A DNA stretch of 64,000 nucleotides from Candidatus Nitrospira allomarina (GCF_032050975.1 NZ_CP116967.1:248001-312000), one strand, 5' to 3'; positions 45,827 through 55,300 are shown, counted from the first letter of the stretch. Numbers and translations are program-made. Notes: generated from the letters alone by a model not told the origin.

Positions 45827-47035
45827 TTACGATCCCGAGCTCTGCCCTGACTCTGTGGGTGCCACCGCTGGATTCTCCACGATTTCCTCTTGTGAGGATC
45901 TTTCAATTTCCTTGGCGTTGTCCGCCGCAGGGTCTTCCGTAATTTGAGCAGCCTCTTCAGCCAAAGCTGCTTTAATTTCCTGGTCTCGTTCAAGCTTTTG
46001 CTTTTCGTATTCTGTGGAGCTAATGATGTCAATCTTCCAACCTGTCAATTTTGCTGCCAATCGTACATTTTGCCCATTTTTCCCGATGGCCAAAGAGAGC
46101 TGCGAATCGGCCACCACCACCAAGGCAGACTTCTTTTGTTCGTCAATCCCTACTTTTTCAATGGAGGCGGGGTTCAGGGCTTCCCCGATAAAAACCCGAG
46201 GATCATTTGTCCATGGAATGATATCTATTTTCTCGCCATGCAGTTCCCGAACAATGGCCTGTACCCGTGAACCTTTGACGCCAACGCATGCGCCAACCGG
46301 ATCAACGGCCTTATCCCGCGAAGCCACTGAAATCTTCGTCCGGTCACCCGGCTCACGTACCACCCCTTTAATTTCAACAATTTTCTCTGTAATTTCAGGC
46401 ACTTCAAGGCCAAACAATTTCACCACGAATTGAGGATGCGCTCGGGAAAGAATCACCTGCACGTCCTTTGGAGTTCGTCGCACTTCTAACAGCAAAGCCC
46501 GCACTCGATCGCCCCGTCTATGAGCTTCCCGTGGGATTTGTTCCTGAATGGGGAGAAGGGCCTCTGTTTTTCCAATGTCGACCAAGTAATTTCGACGCTC
46601 CTGGCCTAAAATTACCCCATGAACCAGCTCCCCTTCTTTTTTGGAATATTCCCGTTCAATCGATTCCCATTCAGCCTCTCGAACTTTTTGACAAATGACC
46701 TGCTTTGCGGCCTGTGCAGCTATTCGCCCAAATTCTTCCAAATCAATGAGTGAACCAATTTCGTCTCCCATTTCAGCTTCATCATCAATTTTTCTGGCGT
46801 CTTCTAATGAAATCTCTGTTTTAGAATCCAACACGTTCTCGGCAATCGTCTTTTTCTTCACGATAGAAATTTCGCCGGTTTCCGTATCAATGTCGACTTG
46901 AATATTTTCACCATGCCCAAATCGTTTCTTCGCGGCCGTGAGGAGCGCTGACTCCAAGGCCAAAATGACTTTGGCCTTATCAATTCCTTTCTCCCGACCG
47001 ATTTGATCAATGACCAACATGAGTTCACTTTTCAT
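45827..47035 (-). CDS. nusA: Transcription termination/antitermination factor NusA
   Basis: A 402-residue RNA-polymerase-binding factor controlling pausing, termination and antitermination. ATG 47035 (MKSELMLVIDQIGREKGID) has GAGGGA upstream and fits the family start. Domains in order: N-terminal RNAP-binding (1-125), S1 (about 135-200), KH1 (about 200-275, VDPVGACVGVKGSRVQ) and KH2 (about 280-345, LSLAIGKNGQNVRLAAKLTGW). The E. coli acidic repeats are missing; instead there is a 45-residue Glu/Ala/Ser-rich tail. It follows rimP by 73 bp and precedes infB by 28 bp. Confidence 0.96.
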   Translation of the reverse strand: MKSELMLVIDQIGREKGIDKAKVILALESALLTAAKKRFGHGENIQVDIDTETGEISIVKKKTIAENVLDSKTEISLEDARKIDDEAEMGDEIGSLIDLEEFGRIAAQAAKQVICQKVREAEWESIEREYSKKEGELVHGVILGQERRNYLVDIGKTEALLPIQEQIPREAHRRGDRVRALLLEVRRTPKDVQVILSRAHPQFVVKLFGLEVPEITEKIVEIKGVVREPGDRTKISVASRDKAVDPVGACVGVKGSRVQAIVRELHGEKIDIIPWTNDPRVFIGEALNPASIEKVGIDEQKKSALVVVADSQLSLAIGKNGQNVRLAAKLTGWKIDIISSTEYEKQKLERDQEIKAALAEEAAQITEDPAADNAKEIERSSQEEIVENPAVAPTESGQSSGS

Positions 47036-47108
47036 ATGTATCCCTCGCAAGGCACGATGAGCGGTTCAAACAGACATGGGCGGTTGGTGCGCATTTCCAG
47101 TATAACAA

Positions 47109-47591
47109 TTAGAACGAAACCTCTAATCTCGCTTTGGCAATATCTTCCCAGGGCACAACGACTTCCTGGGGATTCTTGCTTTTGTCATCCATTAAATGAA
47201 TCCCCATGTTTGTAACAGTAATCAATTGCCCCAAGACAACTGATTGCTTGTTGATCGAGTTTTTCAGAGTGACTCGAAGTCGTTCGCCCACCACTCGTTC
47301 ATAGTCTTTTAGATCTCGGAGCGGTCGATCTAGACCAGGCGAAGAAACTTCAAACCGATACGCGGCTTGCTCTGGATGAAGAACCTCCCAGGTTCGACGC
47401 AAGGATTGATGGAATTGTTCACAATCTTCAATTCCAACTCCCCCCTTTTTATCAAGAGTCAATCGAACCAAAAGGTTGGCGGGTCTCCCGGTGCACTGAA
47501 CCTCGAAGATATCCACTCCTAAGGCTCGAGCAATAGGCTCGCCCACTTGGCGAATCTCTTGCTCAAGATTGTCAGCCGAAAAGGCCACCAC
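47109..47591 (-). CDS. rimP: Ribosome maturation factor RimP
   Basis: A 160-residue factor for 30S subunit assembly. It has the usual two-domain layout: an N-terminal alpha/beta domain with CEQFHQSLRRTWEV, and a C-terminal SH3-like barrel after SSPGLDRPLRDLKDY, the family signature. The ATG lies at 47591. It is the first gene of the operon and sits 35 bp below a terminator-like hairpin, so expression of the whole operon may be set by read-through. Confidence 0.95.
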   Translation of the reverse strand: MVAFSADNLEQEIRQVGEPIARALGVDIFEVQCTGRPANLLVRLTLDKKGGVGIEDCEQFHQSLRRTWEVLHPEQAAYRFEVSSPGLDRPLRDLKDYERVVGERLRVTLKNSINKQSVVLGQLITVTNMGIHLMDDKSKNPQEVVVPWEDIAKARLEVSF

Positions 47592-47625
47592 AATTCCTCA
47601 CGACGAGCGGCCACAAACCAAGACC

Positions 47626-47650
47626 AAAAAAAAGTGGGCTCACGCCCACT
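47626..47650 (-). terminator. Terminator-like hairpin in the rimP leader (possible attenuator)
   Basis: On the minus strand AGTGGGC (47644-47650) pairs with GCCCACT (47633-47639) around a 4-nt loop, followed by eight T residues. This is a textbook intrinsic terminator located between the upstream region and rimP, with no gene upstream to terminate. It therefore probably acts in the leader of the rimP-nusA-infB operon. An unrelated inverted repeat (agccta/taggct, 47784-47798) lies further upstream. Confidence 0.75.
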
Positions 47651-47857
47651 CTACTCGAAAATAACCTAGCACTTTCCATTTTTAAAGGCAAGACCTTACC
47701 CGATTCGCTACCACTCCCTAGCTCGCATAAATCCCTAAACACTCCCACCACCCGTGGAGTCGCGGTCCATGGGCATAAGACAGAGCCTATGATAGGCTAT
47801 TTCTAAGTAGAGGTGTACTCACTTTCAGGTGAAATCAACGAGAGAGGATTTAAACCG

Positions 47858-48787
47858 ATGCCTTGTATAGTCTCAGTGGCCTCCGGTAAGGGCGGAGTTG
47901 GAAAAAGCATGGTCGTCAGCAACCTTGGACTCCTCCTCGCCAGAAAGGGACTTCGCGTTACCCTGGTCGACATGGACATTGGGGGAGCTAATCTCCACAT
48001 CTTGTTCGGGATGTTCCATCCCCCATCCACTCTCACAGATTTTTTGACAAACACTCTCACTAATTTAAATGAGACCGCCCACCCTATTCCCAGTCTCTCT
48101 TCCCTGAAGCTCATTTCTGGTACCGGGGAAACGCTGATTACCGCAAACTTGCAACATGCCAAAAAAAAACGCCTTATCCGGCACATACAGAAGCTGGATG
48201 CAGATATCATTCTGGTGGACGTCGGGGCGGGCACCAGTTATCACGCACTGGACTTTTATCTCCTCGCGGACTATTACCTGGCTGTGGCCACTCCTGACCC
48301 GACTTCGGTCTTAGATCTGTATCGATTCATTAAACTTGCCGCCATTCGAAAGGTCCTTACGGCTTTTTTAGCCCGCGACCCAGTGGCGGACGCCCTTCTG
48401 GACAAAGACTTTCATAGTGTCACAGCAGTTCTGGAAGCTGTTGGAAGGACGAACGAATCAGGTGTGGAGATTGCTCAAGAAGCCTTAAAAAGGTTTCAAC
48501 CGGCCCTCATTTTAAATCGCATGACTTCCAAATCCAGGGTCAACACGCTGCACTTACAACATCTTCTTAAGCAATATGTTGGAACCGACCTCTCTATTTT
48601 AGGAAATATCCCTGAAGACATGCACGTGCAACAATCCATTTTAAAATATCTTCCAGTGGTAGAACTGGCCCCCACGTCTCCAGCGACCATCGCGCTGAAC
48701 CAAATTGCCGACAATGTACTTGAGATGGTGGGGCGAACAGCTGGACCAATTGGCCGGGTGGAAGAGCCCAGAAAGATTCGAGCATAA
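47858..48787 (+). CDS. MinD/FlhG-like P-loop ATPase
   Basis: A 309-residue ParA/MinD-superfamily ATPase. ATG 47858 is preferred over GTG 47813 because GAGAGGA lies 9 nt upstream and the protein then begins MPCIVSVASGKGGVGKS, with the deviant Walker A at 9-17 including the signature Lys. DMDIGGANLH near 41 and VDVGAGTS near 125 supply switch residues. The length and lack of a clear MinD amphipathic tail resemble FlhG/FleN-like or orphan MinD proteins. No flhF, minC/minE or parB gene is in this window, so the cargo is unknown. It is divergent from rimP. Confidence 0.82.
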   Translation: MPCIVSVASGKGGVGKSMVVSNLGLLLARKGLRVTLVDMDIGGANLHILFGMFHPPSTLTDFLTNTLTNLNETAHPIPSLSSLKLISGTGETLITANLQHAKKKRLIRHIQKLDADIILVDVGAGTSYHALDFYLLADYYLAVATPDPTSVLDLYRFIKLAAIRKVLTAFLARDPVADALLDKDFHSVTAVLEAVGRTNESGVEIAQEALKRFQPALILNRMTSKSRVNTLHLQHLLKQYVGTDLSILGNIPEDMHVQQSILKYLPVVELAPTSPATIALNQIADNVLEMVGRTAGPIGRVEEPRKIRA

Positions 48788-48935
48788 TGACTAACGTCAT
48801 GGCCTTGTTTTTTTGAAAAATCCGTCGGCTCTCTTCCCATAGGAAAAAGGGTCGAAAAACTGCCCTCACGTCCACGAACCTTCGCCTAGACTTAAAAGTC
48901 ACATTTCCCTCGAGGCCTGCCGCAAATCACCTGAC

Positions 48936-49697
48936 CTAGCTTGATGCCTTTGAGAGTTCTGCCAATGAATCTTGCAATTGCTTGACTTTTTTCTCTAACA
49001 CCCTGCAATTCTTTTGAGCCGCCTCAGCTTCCTCCTTTAAAACATGCAATTTCTTCGTGAGGTTATCAACCATGCCTTCAGCTGATTGCAGGTTCTTCAA
49101 GGCATCAAGTCGATCTTCCTCTCCTTCCAGGCATTGTGAATTAAGGCGTTCAACTACACCTACCCATTCTCGAGCAACACCCCCGAGCGAACCAGGAACT
49201 GGGGGTAGGGTGGCCTCCTTACCTAACAGACCAACGGCTTTCTGTACCCAATCGATAAACAGGATGGCTTCCCAAAAATTCAAATCACCCGCACCCCCGG
49301 ATTCCTCCGCACGGGGTACTTCGGCCCGTCCCCGCTGATCGAAAGGAGGAGCCGGGTCCTTATGATTTTCCTTGGAACCCGACTTGAGTGAGGAACCGTT
49401 ATGGAATTGATGCAGTAACACCGCAACACAATGGCGACAAAAAGGTTGCTCAGTCGATGGACAAGAACACCTGGTCGATAAGGTCCCCGCTCGCAACTTA
49501 ATCGTTTGCGTATACACGCCATAGACGCCATGGACCTCGGCGGTGATTTGGGTCTGGTCCGCATCAAGGATCTTGACTCGTTGGGTGGAAAAATATTGAT
49601 GGCCTTCTTCGAAGACCGTTCCCCCCACCACGGATTGAATCATGTCAGCATCTAATTGGCTCAACTCCTGAGCCGAGCAGGAAATTCTATTTCTCAT
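48936..49697 (-). CDS. SWIM zinc-finger protein with C-terminal coiled coil
   Basis: A 253-residue protein; ATG 49697 is chosen over the TTG at 49712. Residues 1-110 contain a SWIM domain: a beta-rich start (VHGVYGVYTQTIKL), then CSCPSTEQPFCRHCVAVLL, matching C-x-C-xn-C-x-H zinc ligands. A hydrophilic linker follows, and the C-terminal 75 residues form a coiled coil (VDNLTKKLHVLKEEAEAAQKN). SWIM domains bind DNA or protein and often accompany SNF2 helicases, but no helicase gene is adjacent here. Function unknown. It is convergent with the MinD-like gene. Confidence 0.75.
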   Translation of the reverse strand: MRNRISCSAQELSQLDADMIQSVVGGTVFEEGHQYFSTQRVKILDADQTQITAEVHGVYGVYTQTIKLRAGTLSTRCSCPSTEQPFCRHCVAVLLHQFHNGSSLKSGSKENHKDPAPPFDQRGRAEVPRAEESGGAGDLNFWEAILFIDWVQKAVGLLGKEATLPPVPGSLGGVAREWVGVVERLNSQCLEGEEDRLDALKNLQSAEGMVDNLTKKLHVLKEEAEAAQKNCRVLEKKVKQLQDSLAELSKASS

Positions 49698-49882
49698 ACA
49701 GGTAACACCCAATCAAAAAAATGAGTCCGCCTTCACCTCTAAGGGGTAAGGACGGGTTAATGTTTCGGAAAATATTACCGAGAATTAACCTGAGAGCCAA
49801 TTACCACATTCCATTGCCATGATTTAAAATTACCACGTCCTTGAATTACCGCCTGGCACTCTACCCTGCCGGACGTGCCATC

Positions 49883-51451
49883 ATGAAATCCGCCACATCC
49901 ACCGGCCACGCGCCCCCTGCTTCCTTTTTGGAAAGTCTGCTCGCCGAAGCCCCGGAAACCTTGCCTATCCTCAGGCAAAGTTGCATCCAAGTCTTAAATC
50001 TTACTCAGGATAAACGCTCAAATGCCAGCGATATTGGAGAAATCATCATGCGTGATCAAGCCATGATGGCCAATGTCATTAAAATCGCGAATAGCCCCGC
50101 CTATCATACCCGCACACCAGTCAAAACCCCAACCTATGCGGTGGCCCTTATCGGTTTTGACGTCATTCGGGCCATGGTGGTCTCTGCCCAATTAATTGAA
50201 CAGGCCGATACCTTTGGGGCCGATACCACCAATCTGAAACACCTACTGGCTCGCGCTCTGGTCGCGGGGACCCAGGCACAGGAACTGGGAAAAGCCATCA
50301 ATTACGGGGAGACGGGATCGTTATTTACCAATGCCATGCTCTATTCACTAGGAGACCTTATCCTCGCCCTCTGTCGCCCCGACATCGCCGAACAACTAGA
50401 AGTCATACGCCGGGAGGATCCAGCCAAGATCCCCAAAGCCGAACTCACTCTTTTGGGAAGACCGCTACATATCATCGCTGCCGCCATGGCCAAGCATTGG
50501 AATCTGCCGGACACCCTGGTTCAGCTATTGGAGAAAAAACCCGTCTGGCCCAAATCCCATCCAGAAGCAGATCAACAGATCATGGAAGGTATTGTTCGAG
50601 CCGCGAATGAATTGAGTTATTGCCTCCTGAACCCATTGGCTACCGGGCAGGGAGAGGTACTTCAAGGCCTGATCGAACAGTTTCTTCCCCCATTCGGCCT
50701 CTCCATGATCCAATTGGAACACACCGTCTCCAAAGCCTTTAGCCAAGCCTCAGAAATCGCCTCGGCCATCAATATTGACCAACAGCACTTTCTTCCCGCA
50801 TCTGAGGCCGATGGGCTATTTCTTCACAATCAACACCTCCATCGGCTCACTCAAACGATCCATCAGGCTCTAGACCCCGAAGGGATTCGTTCCAAAGAAT
50901 CAACAACCTCGGCCCAGCAAGCTTCCCCTTCTTTCCAGCCCTCTCCGGCCTCCGATAGGCCATTGCTGGATTTCACCATTCAGTCCATGAAAATTTCCGA
51001 ACCCTCCTCGCTGCTTACCTTTGTCACCCGAACTCTCCATGCTTCCTATGGTTTTGAACGGGTCTGGCTCGCATTGGTCGTACCGGGAAAAGATATGCTC
51101 CAGGCCAAACTCGGTTATGGTCCGCATGTGGAAACCATCCAACCAGCGTTTCATTGCCCTCTTTCTCATGGAAACTTCTGGGATCGACTGCTTCATAGGT
51201 TTCACCCTATTCAATATTCATCCTTGGTCAAAGAAGGAGAATCCGGAGGTATGCCAACCACCTTTTTAAAATACTGGGGCGACCAACCCGGGTTTGCCGG
51301 AACCTTATACGCGCCCAACAGGCCTATCGGGGTCATCCTGGTGGATAGATATTCTACGGGGCATCCATTGACCGACACGGATTTTGCCGCCTTCGCCTTG
51401 GTGTTGTCCCAAGCCAACGCTAATCTGGCTCGATTAGCCCAGAAGCACTAA
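49883..51451 (+). CDS. HDOD-domain protein with C-terminal GAF-like region
   Basis: A 522-residue signalling protein; ATG 49883 is preferred to TTG 49841, though its ribosome site is weak. Residues 15-215 form an HDOD domain (IIMRDQAMMANVIKIANSPAY and SLFTNAMLYSLGDLIL), an HD-related fold without the catalytic HD pair. A poly-Ser/Pro linker (about 330-350) leads to a GAF-like domain (SSLLTFVTRTLHASYGFERVWLAL to the end). HDOD proteins act in stress, motility or c-di-GMP-linked control, usually as adaptors. A terminator follows the gene. Partners are not evident nearby. Confidence 0.8.
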   Translation: MKSATSTGHAPPASFLESLLAEAPETLPILRQSCIQVLNLTQDKRSNASDIGEIIMRDQAMMANVIKIANSPAYHTRTPVKTPTYAVALIGFDVIRAMVVSAQLIEQADTFGADTTNLKHLLARALVAGTQAQELGKAINYGETGSLFTNAMLYSLGDLILALCRPDIAEQLEVIRREDPAKIPKAELTLLGRPLHIIAAAMAKHWNLPDTLVQLLEKKPVWPKSHPEADQQIMEGIVRAANELSYCLLNPLATGQGEVLQGLIEQFLPPFGLSMIQLEHTVSKAFSQASEIASAINIDQQHFLPASEADGLFLHNQHLHRLTQTIHQALDPEGIRSKESTTSAQQASPSFQPSPASDRPLLDFTIQSMKISEPSSLLTFVTRTLHASYGFERVWLALVVPGKDMLQAKLGYGPHVETIQPAFHCPLSHGNFWDRLLHRFHPIQYSSLVKEGESGGMPTTFLKYWGDQPGFAGTLYAPNRPIGVILVDRYSTGHPLTDTDFAAFALVLSQANANLARLAQKH

Positions 51452-51464
51452 ATATTTGCACTTC

Positions 51465-51506
51465 ATGCGGCACCCTTCTTTTGATAAAGAGTGCCGCATA
51501 ATTTTC
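51465..51506 (+). terminator. Terminator after the HDOD gene
   Basis: A 9-bp stem (atgcggcac 51465-51473 with gtgccgcat 51491-51499), possibly extended by inner cttt/aaag pairing, is followed by a short T-rich tract. It begins 14 bp after the HDOD stop codon. Confidence 0.6.
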
Positions 51507-51608
51507 TAAAGGATTTTCACGGGTAATGAACTCTCACCCATGGGAGATGTACCCGGACTTCTGGCTGGTTTAATTGAGAGGAAAACACTAGTAAGGATGT
51601 GATACTTA

Positions 51609-51684
51609 TGGTGAGCCGCGTGCGGCTCGAACGCACGACCCTCGCCTTAAAAGGGCGATGCTCTACCAACTGAGCTAGCGGCTC
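51609..51684 (-). tRNA. tRNA-Lys (anticodon TTT)
   Basis: The reverse complement folds with acceptor GAGCCGC/GCGGCTC, a D-arm GCTC/GAGC, an anticodon loop CTTTTAA with anticodon TTT, and a T-arm GTGCG/CGCAC around TTCGAGC. Discriminator A is followed by an encoded CCA (51609-51611). Confidence 0.95.
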
Positions 51685-51762
51685 ACCGGGTCGCGATGCT
51701 AACAATGGATTCTGTTGTTGTCAAACTTACAGCCGAAAAAACACAAAGAAGCGTGTTAATCA

Positions 51763-53067
51763 TTAGCCCTTGCGGGACCGGGTCAATGGATTCTTCACAA
51801 CAATGGTATCTTCACGTTTGGACCCGGTCGAAATCATATCAATCCGGCATCCGGTTAATTCCTCAATTCTGGCTAAATACCTTTTAGCAGCAGGTGGAAG
51901 TCCCTTATACCCTTTCAATCCCGTTGTGTCGGTTGTCCACCCACTCCATCGTTCATACACCGGTTCACAACCGGCCAGCACCTTTAGGTCACCTGGCATT
52001 TCTTTGTGGAGTTTTCCCTGATACCGGTATCCCGTACAAATTTTCAATTCTTTGCAGCCATCCAGCACATCCAACTTTGTGATGGCCAATGAGGTAAGTC
52101 CGTTAATTCGAACGGCATATCGCAATAACACCATATCCAACCAGCCGCACCGGCGGGCTCGACCCGTCGTCGACCCGTATTCATTCCCACGCTGCATGAG
52201 TTGCTGACCCATTTCATCAGTCAATTCTGTCGGAAACGGTCCTCCACCCACTCGAGTCGTATAGGCCTTCGTGACACCTAAGACTCCCGTTATCGTAGTG
52301 GGACCGACCCCACTACCGGTGCACGCCCCACCCGAGCAGGAACTTGAAGAGGTGACATAGGGATACGTCCCAAAATCGACATCTAAATGGGTCCCTTGCG
52401 CCCCTTCAAACAAAACACGCTTCCCTCGCTCAAAGGCCCGGTCCAGGGCCAACGCTACATCCGTAATATGCGGACGAAGTCGCTCACCATAGGCTTGATA
52501 ATCTTTAAAAACCTTTTCAACCGTAAAACCATCCACATTGTAAATGCGCTCTAAGAACGCATTAATTTCTACAAGATTTTCCCGGATCTTTTGTTCCAAC
52601 ACTTCCGGATTCAGCAAATCTCCCATGCGAATGCCAACTCGCGCCATTTTATCGACATACGCCGGCCCGATGCCTCGGCCCGTCGTCCCGATTCGGCGAG
52701 CCCCTTTCGCCTGCTCTTCAGCCTTATCAATGGCCTTATGATAGGGCATAATGACATGAGCCCGATTACTAATAAGAAATCGTTTTCCAACCGGAATCCC
52801 TTTGGCAGTCAAACGATCCAACTCCTCAATCAACCCAGCCGGATCAATGGCGACCCCGTTCCCCAACGCGCACACCTTCCCTCGATAAAGAATACCCGAA
52901 GGAATCAAATGAAAAATAAAGGTGCCTTTATTGGTAATGACCGTATGGCCGGCATTGGAACCTCCTTGATAGCGGACAATGACATCCGCATCCTTGGCAA
53001 GAAGGTCCACAATTTTTCCTTTTCCTTCATCTCCCCATTGGGAGCCCACAACAACCAATGCGGTCAT
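51763..53067 (-). CDS. purA: Adenylosuccinate synthetase
   Basis: A 434-residue enzyme making adenylosuccinate from IMP, aspartate and GTP in AMP synthesis. ATG 53067 (MTALVVVGSQWGDEGKGK) is the family start; six more codons upstream to 53085 are not needed. The GTP-binding/catalytic loop GSQWGDEGKGK is at 8-18, the IMP block GNGVAIDPAGL near 75, and GRARRCGWLD near 305. Length is normal. It stands between tRNA-Lys downstream and the divergent tRNA-Ala. Confidence 0.97.
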   Translation of the reverse strand: MTALVVVGSQWGDEGKGKIVDLLAKDADVIVRYQGGSNAGHTVITNKGTFIFHLIPSGILYRGKVCALGNGVAIDPAGLIEELDRLTAKGIPVGKRFLISNRAHVIMPYHKAIDKAEEQAKGARRIGTTGRGIGPAYVDKMARVGIRMGDLLNPEVLEQKIRENLVEINAFLERIYNVDGFTVEKVFKDYQAYGERLRPHITDVALALDRAFERGKRVLFEGAQGTHLDVDFGTYPYVTSSSSCSGGACTGSGVGPTTITGVLGVTKAYTTRVGGGPFPTELTDEMGQQLMQRGNEYGSTTGRARRCGWLDMVLLRYAVRINGLTSLAITKLDVLDGCKELKICTGYRYQGKLHKEMPGDLKVLAGCEPVYERWSGWTTDTTGLKGYKGLPPAAKRYLARIEELTGCRIDMISTGSKREDTIVVKNPLTRSRKG

Positions 53068-53250
53068 AGCTTCCTCCACACGCACAAGACAAGAGCACGG
53101 GACAAAAAAAAACTCGGCCAGCAGGTCAGCCAGAGCTTCAAGGGTGAATCGTAGGTCTCAACGCATAATTTGTCAACGAGGAGCTCTGCCTTTCTGGCTT
53201 CTGATTTTCTTGACCGAACCGTAGTCGCGTGATAGCATCATTTTCGGTGT

Positions 53251-53326
53251 GGGGCTGTAGCGCAGTTGGGAGCGCGCGTGAATGGCATTCACGAGGTCGC
53301 CGGTTCAATCCCGGCCAGCTCCACCA
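53251..53326 (+). tRNA. tRNA-Ala (anticodon GGC)
   Basis: Acceptor GGGGCTG/CAGCTCC, D-arm GCGC, anticodon stem CGTGA/TCACG with loop ATGGCAT (anticodon GGC), T-arm GCCGG/CCGGC around TTCAATC, and an encoded CCA end. Confidence 0.95.
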
Positions 53327-53409
53327 ATTCATCCCTCCTTTCCGTCTTTTTGACCATGACAAAGGGGTTTTGACTCAGTTTTCATCTCACATTTGGATGG
53401 TGTTTCCGC

Positions 53410-55272
53410 ATGCTGCATATTGAACAAATCTCCAAGAGCTACCCCACGAAACCTCTGTTCATTGAGGCTTCGGCTCACCTCAAACCCAACACCCGTGTGG
53501 GACTCGTTGGTCCTAATGGATCAGGGAAAACCTCACTGATGCGCATGATCCTCAATGAGGAGGAAATAGAAAGCGGAAGGATTCGACAACGTCCATTTCT
53601 TCGCCTTGGCTATCTGCCACAGGAACTGGAGTCTTTGCCGGGAAACACCATTCTCGATGCCACACACCGGAATCAATTTCCCGATCACGAAGCCAAGCGG
53701 ATTCTTTCCGGATTAGGATTTCAGGAGTCGGATTGGGAACGCAAGATTGACACCCTGTCCGGCGGCTATCGCATGCGGGTGGCCTTAGCCCACTTATTGC
53801 TGTCGGCCCCCGACGTCCTCATGCTGGACGAGCCGACCAACCACCTCGACAAGCCCACGCAGCGTTGGCTGGAATCATTTTTACTCTCTTCAAATTTCAC
53901 ACTGTTGATCATCAGCCATGACATTGGCTTTTTAGACAACATGGTCACGCATATTTGGGAAGTCCGGAACCATACCTTGCAGGAATACCGGGGCAATTAT
54001 ACGCGGTTTCAAAAACTCCGGGCAGAGCGAGACGCCCAGGAAGAGGCCGCCGCCAATCGACAATCCAAAGAAATTGCACGCGTCCAAAACTTCGTCGACC
54101 GGTTCCGATACCAGGCCAACAAAGCCAGCCAGGTGCAATCCCGTATCAAACAACTTGAAAAAGTGAAACGCATTGAATTGCAGCGGGACACGAAACGGTT
54201 GCGATTTAAATTCCCGGACCCGCCGGCCAGCGGAAAAGACGTTTTTGAACTACGGGATATCGGAAAACGCTATGGCGATAAAATCATCTATGATGGCTTG
54301 GATTTTTCCGTCGAACGGGGACAACGCGTGGCCTTGGTCGGGGAAAATGGGGCTGGAAAATCTACACTTCTTAAAATCCTGGCTGGAGTCTTGGAATTCG
54401 AAAAAGGGTCCAGAATCTTGGGTCACGGGGTCACCCTCCACTACTTTGCTCAGCACCAGGCCGAAATCCTGAAATCTGAACATTCCATATTGGATTCACT
54501 CGAAGAAGCCGCGCCCATGACTGAACGAAATTTCCTAAGAGGATTAGCCGGCGCGTTTTTATTCTCTGGAGATGATCAGAAAAAACCCATCAAAGCTTTG
54601 AGCGGCGGAGAACGTAATCGAGTCGCCTTAGCCCGCATGTTGGTCGAGCCAGCCAACACCTTGCTCTTAGATGAGCCGACCAACCACTTGGATCCCACAT
54701 CCGTGGATATGTTAACGGACGCACTGCTTCAATTCCCCGGAACCATGGTGTTTATCTCGCACGACCCCACATTCCTTATGCGAGTAGCCACGCGCGTCGT
54801 GGAAATAGACGACGGACAAGCCCGAGATTACATCGGCGACTATGAATACTATTGCTGGAAACGGGCCAAAGAACTGGAAGACCAGATTCCGCCGGAAGCC
54901 ACACCCGACAAGAAAAAATCGAAGAAAAAAGAGAAGCCCCAAAAGGAAAAACCAACCACCGAGCACCTCACAAATGGGAAAGCCAGGACAGCCGTCGACA
55001 CTCCTGAGGCTCCATCGCGACGAGACCTCTCAAAAAGTATCGCCCGCCTGGAGAAGCAAGTCGCCACCCTGGAAAAAGAAATTGGTCAGCTCGAAGAACA
55101 GATCAAGGCTCGGGATGTGGAACTCGCCGACCCGGCCACCTACCAAGACTACTCCCGCTGGAATTCTCTCCATCACGAACGTGAACAATGGGGCCATGAC
55201 CTCGACCGTCTCACCCACAAATGGGCCGACCTCGGCGCCCAACTCGAAAAACAACAATCCCAGATCTCATAA
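53410..55272 (+). CDS. ABC-F family ATPase (Uup/YheS-like)
   Basis: A 620-residue soluble protein with two ABC ATPase domains and no membrane segment, the layout of ABC-F translation factors. First domain: Walker A GPNGSGKT (34-41), LSGGYRM signature, LMLDEPTNHLD. A charged linker (about 215-275, FRYQANKASQVQSRIKQLEK) corresponds to the P-site-tRNA interaction motif. Second domain: GENGAGKST, LSGGERNRVALA, LLLDEPTNHLD. A Lys-rich linker and a C-terminal coiled coil (about 540-618) resemble Uup. Family members act on stalled ribosomes or 50S assembly; which subtype this is cannot be fixed by eye. A terminator follows. Confidence 0.9.
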   Translation: MLHIEQISKSYPTKPLFIEASAHLKPNTRVGLVGPNGSGKTSLMRMILNEEEIESGRIRQRPFLRLGYLPQELESLPGNTILDATHRNQFPDHEAKRILSGLGFQESDWERKIDTLSGGYRMRVALAHLLLSAPDVLMLDEPTNHLDKPTQRWLESFLLSSNFTLLIISHDIGFLDNMVTHIWEVRNHTLQEYRGNYTRFQKLRAERDAQEEAAANRQSKEIARVQNFVDRFRYQANKASQVQSRIKQLEKVKRIELQRDTKRLRFKFPDPPASGKDVFELRDIGKRYGDKIIYDGLDFSVERGQRVALVGENGAGKSTLLKILAGVLEFEKGSRILGHGVTLHYFAQHQAEILKSEHSILDSLEEAAPMTERNFLRGLAGAFLFSGDDQKKPIKALSGGERNRVALARMLVEPANTLLLDEPTNHLDPTSVDMLTDALLQFPGTMVFISHDPTFLMRVATRVVEIDDGQARDYIGDYEYYCWKRAKELEDQIPPEATPDKKKSKKKEKPQKEKPTTEHLTNGKARTAVDTPEAPSRRDLSKSIARLEKQVATLEKEIGQLEEQIKARDVELADPATYQDYSRWNSLHHEREQWGHDLDRLTHKWADLGAQLEKQQSQIS

Positions 55273-55300
55273 TTTCCCACATACCTATATTACCAGCAGA

